Of a stretch of DNA of 28,951 nucleotides, positions 14,489 to 22,141 are shown in pieces. The DNA is taken from the IMG/VR virus record IMGVR_UViG_3300007539_000136, positions 1-28,951 of that record; one strand, given 5' to 3'. The stretch is from a virus. The notes beneath the pieces are model-generated. The model worked only from the letters and a program-made list of their open reading frames with translations. It was not told where the DNA came from and did no database searches. The stretch's first letter is position 1. Each line of letters begins with the position of its first letter. The translations under genes were made by a program, and so were the position numbers.

Positions 14489-16126
14489 ATGGTTGAGCAA
14501 AAAAGAAGATTTAGCCTAACCAACCTGTTTAGGCGTTCTACTCCCAAACCTGCGGATAGAACCGTATTTAATATGGGAATCCAAGAAAGAGAAACCCATC
14601 ATATGATGAATGGGCCGATTATTTACAATATTGTTAATCAGTCAGTTATTGCGAGAACTTGCATTACTCAACTAAAACAAGAGGTTTTTCGTAGGGGCTA
14701 CATTTGGGAAAAGGCATTTGAAGCCCGATGTGGAGATTGTAAAAAAGAACACAAAAGACCCGTTAAAGAATGTTCTCGTTGTGGAAGCACTAATTTAACA
14801 GTTCCCGATATTAAACAGTTAGAGTATGCCGAAGATTTTTTGGAAGGATATGTCAATAAATCGGAACAACTTTTTATTGATGTATTACAGGAATTAGAAG
14901 ATGATTTGAATATAATGGATGATGCCTATATTGTTTTGGTAAAAGAATACTTTTTAGACGGTAATGGTAAAATTAGAATGCATCGTATCAAAGAATTATA
15001 TCGTGGCGACCCTGTGACTATGTTTATTTATTCCGATGAATTAGGACAAAGAGGAACAAAAGGATTTACTTGTGTTAATCATCGTGATGTTATTTACAAA
15101 GACCCACATGAACCTTGCGAGCATTGTGGAGCAAATACTTTTCCTGTTCATTATGTAAATAGAGTTAATGGACAAGACCAACATTTCCTAAAGGGAGAAG
15201 TTTTGCATTTTAGTAAATACAGTCCATCAAGACTTTATGGTATGTCTCCTGTCATTACTTTATTCAATAATATTATGACTCTTATTGCTATGGAAAATTA
15301 TGTTAATTCTTCATATACAAAGAGCCGAATGCCAAAAGGATTACTTGCAGTTCAAACAAGAAACATGGATTCGATGAAATCTTTTTGGAGAGCAGTAAAA
15401 GAGAAAATGGAAGCCGACCCGCATTTTATTCCTGTTATGGGTATTGAAGCCGAGAATGGTAAAGGTGCGGTTGAGTGGGTCAAGTTCATGGATAGTCTAA
15501 AAGAAATGGATTATGTTGCTGTTAAAGATGATTTAAGAGATAGAATATCAGCATTTTATGGAGTAAGTAAAGTTTTCATGGCTGATAATACTACAAGCGG
15601 TGGATTAAATAATGAAGGTATGCAAATACTTGTCACTAATAGAGCAGTTCAAAAAGCACAAACTGTTTATAATAATTATGTATTTCCATTCCTCACAAAA
15701 CAATTTGGAATTACTGATTGGAATTTGAAATTACCACCAAGCGAAGAAGAAGATGAAATCGCAGTAATAAGAAAAAGAGAATTAGAAGTAGGAATTGCAG
15801 GTTCAATTAAGAATTTAGGATTTGATGTTGAAATGGATGAAGATGGAAACTTTACCTTTACAAAACCTAAACCGGAAGAAAAACCAAAAGAAGGGGGAGA
15901 AGAACCATATGAAAAAGACCCTTATGCCGGAACTAATATAGATGCCTCCCAATTAGGACAAATGCAGGAGCAAGCATTACAGGGCGGAAGTAAGCCACAA
16001 GCAAATCCAGCAACAACAAGAAATAAACCATCTATGAATCAAGGGCCGGATAAAAGAATGTCAGGATTACCATTAGAAGCAGGAAATCAAAATAATGATA
16101 AAAGAACTGAAAGGAGGATTAATTAA
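14489..16126 (+). CDS. portal protein with zinc-knuckle insertions
   Basis: A 545-residue portal, the ring at the capsid vertex through which DNA is packed. Recognised from the order of parts: an N-terminal clip with FNMG and a helix, the stretch VLHFSKYSPSRLYGMSP near 240-254 typical of HK97-type portals, the wing helix, and ISAFYGVSKVFMADN followed by NRAVQKAQTVYNNYVFPFL. Two cysteine-rich insertions are unusual: CGDC...CSRC (81-98) and C195...CEHC (210-213), which probably bind zinc. The C-terminal 90 residues are low-complexity, Pro/Gln/Asn/Lys-rich. It lacks the W-ILK tag. The start has AAGGGG upstream. Confidence 0.92.
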   Translation: MVEQKRRFSLTNLFRRSTPKPADRTVFNMGIQERETHHMMNGPIIYNIVNQSVIARTCITQLKQEVFRRGYIWEKAFEARCGDCKKEHKRPVKECSRCGSTNLTVPDIKQLEYAEDFLEGYVNKSEQLFIDVLQELEDDLNIMDDAYIVLVKEYFLDGNGKIRMHRIKELYRGDPVTMFIYSDELGQRGTKGFTCVNHRDVIYKDPHEPCEHCGANTFPVHYVNRVNGQDQHFLKGEVLHFSKYSPSRLYGMSPVITLFNNIMTLIAMENYVNSSYTKSRMPKGLLAVQTRNMDSMKSFWRAVKEKMEADPHFIPVMGIEAENGKGAVEWVKFMDSLKEMDYVAVKDDLRDRISAFYGVSKVFMADNTTSGGLNNEGMQILVTNRAVQKAQTVYNNYVFPFLTKQFGITDWNLKLPPSEEEDEIAVIRKRELEVGIAGSIKNLGFDVEMDEDGNFTFTKPKPEEKPKEGGEEPYEKDPYAGTNIDASQLGQMQEQALQGGSKPQANPATTRNKPSMNQGPDKRMSGLPLEAGNQNNDKRTERRIN

Positions 16127-16518
16127 TGAATTGGTTAAGTATTTTGAAGAATAAAAGAAGTTTCAAGGATTTGAGACAATTAAGAGAAGAAGGCGTTAGA
16201 GAAGGAAAACAAAGAAGAAAGCCTCCAACACCTATGGCGGGTGGCGACCCCCGACAAAACAAACACAAACTTACTCAAGCATGGACAGGTGGAAGAGAAG
16301 GTGGGTATTTAGATGAAAAAGAACCACTTGATGAAACCCATGACGACAAATTCACAAGAGAACAATTAGCAAATTCAACTCGCTTTGATTTAATGGAGAA
16401 GGTTCAAGATATGTTAGATGATTTAACAGAAGATGAATTGATTGATATTCTAATAACTTCTCAAGGAGAAGTGGGGCTGATGGGAATTGAAATCGCAGAC
16501 AGGAGAGGAAAGAAATGA
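16126..16518 (+). CDS. 130-aa tagged protein downstream of the portal
   Basis: Begins MNWLSILKNKRSF with a full AGGAGG ribosome binding site; its ATG shares a base with the portal stop (TAATG). The first 60 residues are basic, with REGKQRRKPPTPM. The C-terminal 60 are an acidic helix (MEKVQDMLDDLTEDELIDIL). No family recognised. A basic-then-acidic layout would suit a scaffold-binding or DNA-binding adaptor, but that is a guess. It overlaps the next gene by 4 nt. Confidence 0.85.
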   Translation: MNWLSILKNKRSFKDLRQLREEGVREGKQRRKPPTPMAGGDPRQNKHKLTQAWTGGREGGYLDEKEPLDETHDDKFTREQLANSTRFDLMEKVQDMLDDLTEDELIDILITSQGEVGLMGIEIADRRGKK

Positions 16519-16739
16519 CAGAAGATTTGAGACAAAAACAAATAAGACTAACAAAAGAGTTAGCACAGGTCAAGGCATTGACGGCACAAGAAAATAATAA
16601 AGTAAAAAAGAACAGGGATATGTCAGTAGGATTACCAACAGATACTACACATAAAGCAAGACCGGAATCAAATGGTAATCCCGATGTTATTTTGTTGCCT
16701 TCTAAGAAAAGAAAGAGTTCCGAAAACATTCCATTTTAA
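16515..16739 (+). CDS. 74-aa small charged protein
   Basis: Starts at an ATG overlapping the previous stop (ATGA) with AGGAGAGG upstream. The N-terminal half is a coiled-coil-like helix (RQKQIRLTKELAQVKALTAQ) and the C-terminal half looks disordered and basic (LLPSKKRKSSENIPF). No tag is present and no family recognised. Position between tagged and coiled-coil genes after the portal suggests a minor virion-assembly factor. Confidence 0.72.
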   Translation: MTEDLRQKQIRLTKELAQVKALTAQENNKVKKNRDMSVGLPTDTTHKARPESNGNPDVILLPSKKRKSSENIPF

Positions 16740-16748
16740 GGTGATTAT

Positions 16749-18365
16749 ATGTTTATTGAATTGCTTAAAGATAAGTCTTTAAAAAATGTTTTATTGAAGG
16801 CTGATTTAGATAACGAAACTAAAGAGTTAGTTGAAAGCGATTCAAATATTACCTTAATTAAGGAGTCTTTGATAAAAAACATTAATCCTAACAATATGGT
16901 TTCTTATAGAAAATATATTAAGAAAGCAGAAGAAGAGGAAGATGAACAATATGGAATTGCTGATGATGAAACAGGAGAAGAGGATTCATTGGGAACTTCA
17001 AGTGAAGATTATTTAAGTAGTGAAGAAAGAGATGCTAGATTAGAATCCGCAGAAATTGAATCCGACATTCAATTGATGGAAGATGAAAAAGATGCTTATA
17101 GATATTTAAGTGTATTATCATCTAAACTAAAACCTCTTCAAGATATAATGCAAAATGCAAGAATAGAAACACAAACTTTCAAGACAAGTAGGGCAGAAAG
17201 AGAGAAAGAGGTTGTTGTTGGAGGAATGAAAGATTTTCTTAAAGTAAGCGGTAGTGAAGATAATTCCGTTAAAACTCTACAAGATTTAAGAAACATTAAA
17301 ACAGATAATGATTATTTAATTAAAGAATATGGTCGTTTGCTAATTGACGGTGTTCTAAAAGGAAAAGATTTCAAAAGAGATAAGGACACTAAACAGTTTG
17401 AAGTCAAGTTAAATGAAAAGAAAGACATTGATGTAGAAGAACTACAAAATAAGTTTGTTTCACTATTGGCTCAAGATATTGAAGGCAAAAATGTTCTTGA
17501 CATTATGAAAATGTTGCATCAACAACAATACGGCAGAACACCAAAAACAATGCAGGATAGAGGTAAAAGAGCAAGAGAATTACGAGGCATAATGATGTTT
17601 GCTCAAGGTAAGAGCCAAAAAGTTGAAAGAGAATATAAAGCAATCAAAAATGATATAAAGCAACTTAGTAGTAAAACTGCTGAAATAAGGGTTAAAAAAG
17701 ATTTTGTTGAAGAAAAGATTCAAGAAATAGAAGAAATAATGCAAGAACCCGAAAAAATAGTTCAATTAAAAATTAAAAGACTAAGAGCAGGAATTATGAC
17801 GCTAATTAATTCCACAGGAACAAAACCCGATGAAGTCAAAAGACTAATGAATAGAATTAAAGAAATGGACACAGGAAAAGAAAGATTTATTCAAGAAGCC
17901 ACAGCAGAAATCCAAGAAGATTTAGAAGTTGAACAGGCCAAATTAAAACAATACCTAATTACTTTAAATGCGGCTGATAGACTCAAAGAACCTCTTAGTG
18001 GCTTTAGAAAAATAATTGGTATGTTCCAAGAAAATGACCCGATAGACGCTCTTAAAACAAAAATAACAAAAGCCGGAAATATTGTTATTAAACTTTATAA
18101 TCAAGCAAAAGGAATAGAAGCGTTTGCTTCTCGTCAAGAAGATGGGATTGAAGGAGGCATAAGTGCTTATTTAACAGATAATCCCGAAGTTAAATTGACT
18201 CTTGATGCAGACGGCTTAGATTTTGATGGCCTTCCAACAATTGATGCAGAAGCAGTTAGAAGAATGGGAGAATTTGAAGATAAGTTCAATGCTAAAGTTA
18301 GTGAGTTAGAGGAAATTGTTAATGAACTAAATAACATGATAGAAGGGAAAGGTGAAGATGAATGA
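16749..18365 (+). CDS. 538-aa coiled-coil protein
   Basis: Starts MFIELLKDKSLKNVLL with AGGTGATT before the ATG. The FIELLK beginning is at most a weak relative of the tag, as Trp is replaced by Phe. Residues 55-90 are very acidic (EEEEDEQYGIADDETGEEDS). About 290-410 form long coiled coils (KTAEIRVKKDFVEEKIQEIE), and helices continue to the end. No enzyme motif is seen. Length, composition and location between portal and protease are compatible with a core scaffold or internal virion protein. The end overlaps the next ATG by 4 nt. Confidence 0.85.
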   Translation: MFIELLKDKSLKNVLLKADLDNETKELVESDSNITLIKESLIKNINPNNMVSYRKYIKKAEEEEDEQYGIADDETGEEDSLGTSSEDYLSSEERDARLESAEIESDIQLMEDEKDAYRYLSVLSSKLKPLQDIMQNARIETQTFKTSRAEREKEVVVGGMKDFLKVSGSEDNSVKTLQDLRNIKTDNDYLIKEYGRLLIDGVLKGKDFKRDKDTKQFEVKLNEKKDIDVEELQNKFVSLLAQDIEGKNVLDIMKMLHQQQYGRTPKTMQDRGKRARELRGIMMFAQGKSQKVEREYKAIKNDIKQLSSKTAEIRVKKDFVEEKIQEIEEIMQEPEKIVQLKIKRLRAGIMTLINSTGTKPDEVKRLMNRIKEMDTGKERFIQEATAEIQEDLEVEQAKLKQYLITLNAADRLKEPLSGFRKIIGMFQENDPIDALKTKITKAGNIVIKLYNQAKGIEAFASRQEDGIEGGISAYLTDNPEVKLTLDADGLDFDGLPTIDAEAVRRMGEFEDKFNAKVSELEEIVNELNNMIEGKGEDE

Positions 18366-18730
18366 CATGGGATTTTTACGGTGAAGGAGAAGATTTTATT
18401 CTAAAAGCGGAAAAACAAAAACCAAAGGAAGTTCTTGATTCATTAGATGCTAAAGGTAGAAAAAAACTCAAAAAGACACTACAAGCGGCAGAACCCACAG
18501 AATTTTTTGGACAGGATTTTACTAAGTTGGGAGAACTAATTTCAACTCTTAGAGAATTAGATTTAACTAAGTCCGATAAAGTTCTAAATAAAAAAATGAA
18601 ATCAATGGATGAGCGCAACATTGATATTGTTGCTACCGCTACCAAACTTCGTAAAGAGTATGAACTTCTATATAGACAGTTGAGAGATATTGTTTATCCA
18701 ACAGGAGGAAAGAAGAATGACAGAAAATAA
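18362..18730 (+). CDS. 122-aa protein with interrupted tag
   Basis: Starts MTWDFYGEGEDFILKAEK: the MTW opening and a later EDFILKA suggest a tag interrupted by an insertion. AAAGGTGA lies just before the ATG, which overlaps the previous TGA. The rest is basic and helical (DAKGRKKLKKTLQAAEP, ERNIDIVATATKLRKEYELL). No known domain. It overlaps the start of the next gene by 14 nt. Confidence 0.78.
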   Translation: MTWDFYGEGEDFILKAEKQKPKEVLDSLDAKGRKKLKKTLQAAEPTEFFGQDFTKLGELISTLRELDLTKSDKVLNKKMKSMDERNIDIVATATKLRKEYELLYRQLRDIVYPTGGKKNDRK

Positions 18731-18971
18731 AACAATAAATGAAGAACTGCTAACAATAATTAAGGCTTTAACAACTAAAGTTGAAGAATTAGAAAGAACC
18801 GTATATTCAAAGGATAGTATTTTAAGAAAAGCCGGATTCGTTGTATCTAATAGCCCGACACCTGCTATTGATAATTCAATAGGCGGAATTAGTTCATTAC
18901 CAACAACAGATGTTAGCAATATGGATTGGTCGGAAATACACAAAATGGTAGAACAAGTGGAGGGAAAGTAA
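18717..18971 (+). CDS. 84-aa protein ending in the scaffold-like MDWSEIHKMV peptide
   Basis: The ATG at 18717, preceded by AGGAGGAAAGAAG, gives MTENKTINEELL; longer starts are less likely because they lie inside the preceding gene. The N-terminal 35 residues are a coiled-coil heptad helix (LLTIIKALTTKVEELERTV). After a disordered linker the C-terminus reads LPTTDVSNMDWSEIHKMV and six more residues. The protease-scaffold gene ends in nearly the same peptide (MDWSDIHKMV). This looks like a mini-scaffold: a coiled coil plus the scaffold C-terminal peptide. That function is inference from the shared end. Confidence 0.82.
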   Translation: MTENKTINEELLTIIKALTTKVEELERTVYSKDSILRKAGFVVSNSPTPAIDNSIGGISSLPTTDVSNMDWSEIHKMVEQVEGK

Positions 18972-19571
18972 ATGCCGGAAAGAGTTACAAGAGAAGAAAG
19001 AACAATTAGTTTAGCGATAGAAAAGGCTCGTAATGCAAAGGAACAACTTGCATTATCATTAGAAAATAATAGAAACCCAAGCAAAGATGAGTCCGAAGCA
19101 GTTAAACTAAAAAGACCAAAGGCTGAAAAAGATACTACTAAGTTTAAATCAAATGATGGGCCAACTACATTACATGCTTATGCAGGAGAAATTTCTAAAG
19201 CAATTATTCTTCTAAAAAATATCAAAGAAGAGGATTACATGACTAATCCCTTTTTAGATGCAGAAGATAGGGAAATGCTAACGGCAAGAATAGCAGAATT
19301 AGATAGAACAATAAGTGATTTATCAAGGCAATTTAGAGAAGGCGACCCTTCAAACAGAAGTGAAATAAGCAGAATGATTACTTCTTTATCCGGTCTTGTC
19401 ACCGACCTTGAAAAAGAGTTTAGAAAAATACCCGAACCAAGAGATGAAAAATCCGATGAAGCGTTAGACCCCGATTATGATAAGTTTATGCGACCTAAAA
19501 GACCATTAGCGGAAGATATGTCTCCGGAAATGGGTAGATTTACAAAATTCCCGCCTAGAGAAATTCGTTAA
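18972..19571 (+). CDS. 199-aa helical charged protein
   Basis: Begins directly after the previous TAA, with GTGGAGGGAAAGTAA as leader. It is charged and mainly helical: TREERTISLAIEKARNAKEQ at the start, a middle section with DREMLTARIAELDRTISDL, and a proline- and arginine-rich end (MRPKRPLAEDMSPEMGRF). No tag and no recognised family. Its position beside the 84-aa mini-scaffold suggests an assembly role, unproven. Confidence 0.78.
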   Translation: MPERVTREERTISLAIEKARNAKEQLALSLENNRNPSKDESEAVKLKRPKAEKDTTKFKSNDGPTTLHAYAGEISKAIILLKNIKEEDYMTNPFLDAEDREMLTARIAELDRTISDLSRQFREGDPSNRSEISRMITSLSGLVTDLEKEFRKIPEPRDEKSDEALDPDYDKFMRPKRPLAEDMSPEMGRFTKFPPREIR

Positions 19572-19587
19572 AAAACAAGGGATTAGA

Positions 19588-22098
19588 ATGAAACTCGGCT
19601 CTATTGAGAAGGATAAACAACCTTCTCAAGAAATATTAAGACTCTTTGAAAAAACAAGAGTTGCTTATTTATCAGCCGTTCATGACCCCGATGAATATGG
19701 AAGCCGTTGGAGAAAAGCGGTTGATTTAATCATAGAATCATATGAAGAGTTAGATGCCGCAGGTAAAGAGTTAAGGAATTTTATCAATGAAGATGAAATA
19801 GAAAATAAAGAGGCTAAAAACCCAATATCAAGAGAAGCGAAAGAACTGTTTGAAAAAATAAAACTCATTAGATACTCTTCTAAAATAGTTGCAGACCCTT
19901 TTGCTGAAATGTTCAAAGGTAGTGTCCTTGAAGAATTGTTGGATAATCCCGAAACTATGGTGAAATTCATTCATTATGCACTAAGAGACGATAATAAAGC
20001 ACTATCTCCGGACATTTTAGCCATTAAAGGTATGCAACCCGACACAATAACGGAGGGTCTTGCTGGACTTGACCTTGAATCGGATGATATTGCCCTCTAT
20101 ATTATAGAGCATTATGGTGATGGAAAAGACTCAAAGAAGGTTGAATCGAAAGTAAAGGCAGGAATGGAACTATTAGAACTTATTTTCTTTTCTCAACATG
20201 AAGAGAAAGAATGGTCAGATTTAAAAGAAATAGAAGGATTAGAGAAGTCACAAAAAGAATTAACAGAAAAGTCCATCTCTCAATTTATAGTTCCTAATAA
20301 ACCAATGTATAGAATATTTGATATAGACGATATTAATGAATTAAAAGGCTTTAGTGGTAATTGGTATGTTCAGGAAAAATATGACGGTATGAGAATACAG
20401 TTGCATAAAATAGATGGCTCGGTTAAAATTTATTCTTACAATGAAAAAGACATTACTGATAAGTGCAAAGAACAGGTTGAGGAACTCAAGAAAAAAGAAT
20501 ACGGGGATTGTATTTTAGATGGAGAGTTAATTCTTTTTGACGGTGATGATGCACTACATAGAGCAGATACTATTGCTCATGTTTTCAAAGGAAAATACAA
20601 AGATGCTAAATTAAAGTGTCATGTGTTTGATATTATTAGGCACGAATCCCAAACATTAACAGATGAAGATTTAGAAGATAGAATGACTATTTTATTCAAT
20701 AATTATTCAGCAAAGTCTAATCAAGCAATCGCTTATCCTTCTAAAAAAGATACAAGACAGGCTGATAGTCTAAAAGATGTTGAAAAGTATGCAAAAGAAA
20801 TGATGGATATACCCACTTCGGAAGGAGTAGTTATCAAAGACGCAACTTCAACATATTATATTGGAACTAAAAAGAATCCTAAATGGATTAAGTGGAAGAA
20901 GTTTGTTGATTTAGATGTAATTGTTTTAGACAAGAAAAAGACGAAAAGCAATCTTTATTCATATACTGTGGGCGTTGGGCCAATTCCGGAAGATATGGAA
21001 GGACAAGAAATTGATGGTAAAAAGTATCTTGGCGTGGGTAAAGCATTGAATACTAAAGTAGCGGTTGATGTTGGAGATATTGTTAGAGTCAAGGTTGATG
21101 AAGTTAAGAAAAAGGGAGATGGATTTAGTTTATTTTCAGCAAAGGTGATTGAAATACCGGAAGTTGAACACCCCGATAAATTAATTACTCTTGAACTTTT
21201 ATCACAAGATACTAAAAAATCACTTAATTATAAAGTGGAAGCACTAACAAAGGGAATTAGATTAACTGATTACATACATGGTGAAACAAATGTAATCATG
21301 AAATCGGATATGAATGGCTTTGTAATCTATGGTTTTGAAGAAGATAATCTAATGTCTAAGAATGCTTTGGCAGATTTGGATATGTGGAAAGCCCAAGCAG
21401 AAGAAATAATGAAAACTAAAGCAAGTGAATTAACGGTTGCTATTTTTCAGCATCTAAAAACGATGGGCGACAAGACAGTAAATGATGTTCATGACTTTTT
21501 GAAGGATAAGCATAAGGATATTTATGAAGATGTATTAGAATCTAAAAAGACTAAATTAAAAGATTGGGCGGAAAATAGAGACGGCATTTCAATTAAAGAT
21601 AAGAAACTTCATGCTGACGATGATAAAATTATGCAAGAAGAAGAGATTAAGAAAGAATACAAAACCCCAAAAGAAAAAAGAAAGGGGTTGTTTAAAATAT
21701 ATTCAAGAGAAGATGATAATATAACATTAGGCATTAAACTTGAAGATGAGAGTTTATTTTGGACTATTGACTTAGATAACCAAGAAGAAATGTTTGATTT
21801 GTTTGGTGCGGCTGGTAAATATCCGGCAGAAGTGGCTAAAAATGTTGAAAGAGGAAAGGTAGTTGATGCAGGGGATATTGAGTTAGGTGTCCAAAAAGAA
21901 GGCTATCATGAATACTTCTTGAAAGGTAATAAATTTGAAACTAAGATGCATTTTAGAGTAATCAAGGTTGAAGGAAAAGAAATGTGGCTTGCATGGACAG
22001 GCTATAAACAAGAACCTGCTGATACAGAAAGCGATAAAGGTTTATGGAATATATATGAAGATAAATACAGTAAATTGTCAATTCCGACTAAAAATTAG
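19588..22098 (+). CDS. ATP-dependent DNA ligase with extra C-terminal domains
   Basis: An 836-residue ligase that joins DNA nicks through a lysyl-AMP intermediate. Adenylation core at about 236-440: EKYDGMR with catalytic Lys264 (motif I), DGELILFD (311-318, motif III), EGVVIKD (412-418, motif IV) and WIKWKKF (433-439, motif V). An OB fold follows (about 441-530). The first 235 residues are helical and could be a DNA-binding domain, although not a standard one that I recognise. About 610-675 look like a winged helix. About 698-805 resemble the LigD 3'-phosphoesterase fold (IKLEDESLFWTIDL, KEMWLAWTGYK), but the expected catalytic histidine after the arginine is absent. It is the only obvious DNA-metabolism enzyme in a virion-assembly cluster. 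Confidence 0.95.
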   Translation: MKLGSIEKDKQPSQEILRLFEKTRVAYLSAVHDPDEYGSRWRKAVDLIIESYEELDAAGKELRNFINEDEIENKEAKNPISREAKELFEKIKLIRYSSKIVADPFAEMFKGSVLEELLDNPETMVKFIHYALRDDNKALSPDILAIKGMQPDTITEGLAGLDLESDDIALYIIEHYGDGKDSKKVESKVKAGMELLELIFFSQHEEKEWSDLKEIEGLEKSQKELTEKSISQFIVPNKPMYRIFDIDDINELKGFSGNWYVQEKYDGMRIQLHKIDGSVKIYSYNEKDITDKCKEQVEELKKKEYGDCILDGELILFDGDDALHRADTIAHVFKGKYKDAKLKCHVFDIIRHESQTLTDEDLEDRMTILFNNYSAKSNQAIAYPSKKDTRQADSLKDVEKYAKEMMDIPTSEGVVIKDATSTYYIGTKKNPKWIKWKKFVDLDVIVLDKKKTKSNLYSYTVGVGPIPEDMEGQEIDGKKYLGVGKALNTKVAVDVGDIVRVKVDEVKKKGDGFSLFSAKVIEIPEVEHPDKLITLELLSQDTKKSLNYKVEALTKGIRLTDYIHGETNVIMKSDMNGFVIYGFEEDNLMSKNALADLDMWKAQAEEIMKTKASELTVAIFQHLKTMGDKTVNDVHDFLKDKHKDIYEDVLESKKTKLKDWAENRDGISIKDKKLHADDDKIMQEEEIKKEYKTPKEKRKGLFKIYSREDDNITLGIKLEDESLFWTIDLDNQEEMFDLFGAAGKYPAEVAKNVERGKVVDAGDIELGVQKEGYHEYFLKGNKFETKMHFRVIKVEGKEMWLAWTGYKQEPADTESDKGLWNIYEDKYSKLSIPTKN

Positions 22099-22104
22099 TT
22101 GTTC

Positions 22105-22112
22105 TTTATATA
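22105..22112 (+). promoter_or_regulatory. archaeal TATA box for the capsid genes
   Basis: TTTATATA in the 43-nt gap after the ligase gene is a full match to the archaeal TATA consensus TTTAWATA. Archaeal transcripts usually begin about 25 bases further, here near 22135, close to the ATG at 22142. A short or leaderless transcript of the protease-scaffold and capsid genes would follow. No clear purine-rich BRE is seen directly upstream. It could be a chance match in AT-rich DNA. Confidence 0.45.
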
Positions 22113-22141
22113 GTGGATAGTATAACAAAGGGTTGAGAGGA

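Noticed and set aside
16352-16729. Open frame on the minus strand, 125 codons
   Set aside because: It covers the ends of two well-spaced + strand genes with ribosome binding sites and has no such site of its own that I could recognise.
21679-22010. Active 3'-phosphoesterase domain in the ligase
   Set aside because: The expected histidine and arginine pattern of the LigD family was not found at the matching place, so only a fold-level resemblance is claimed.
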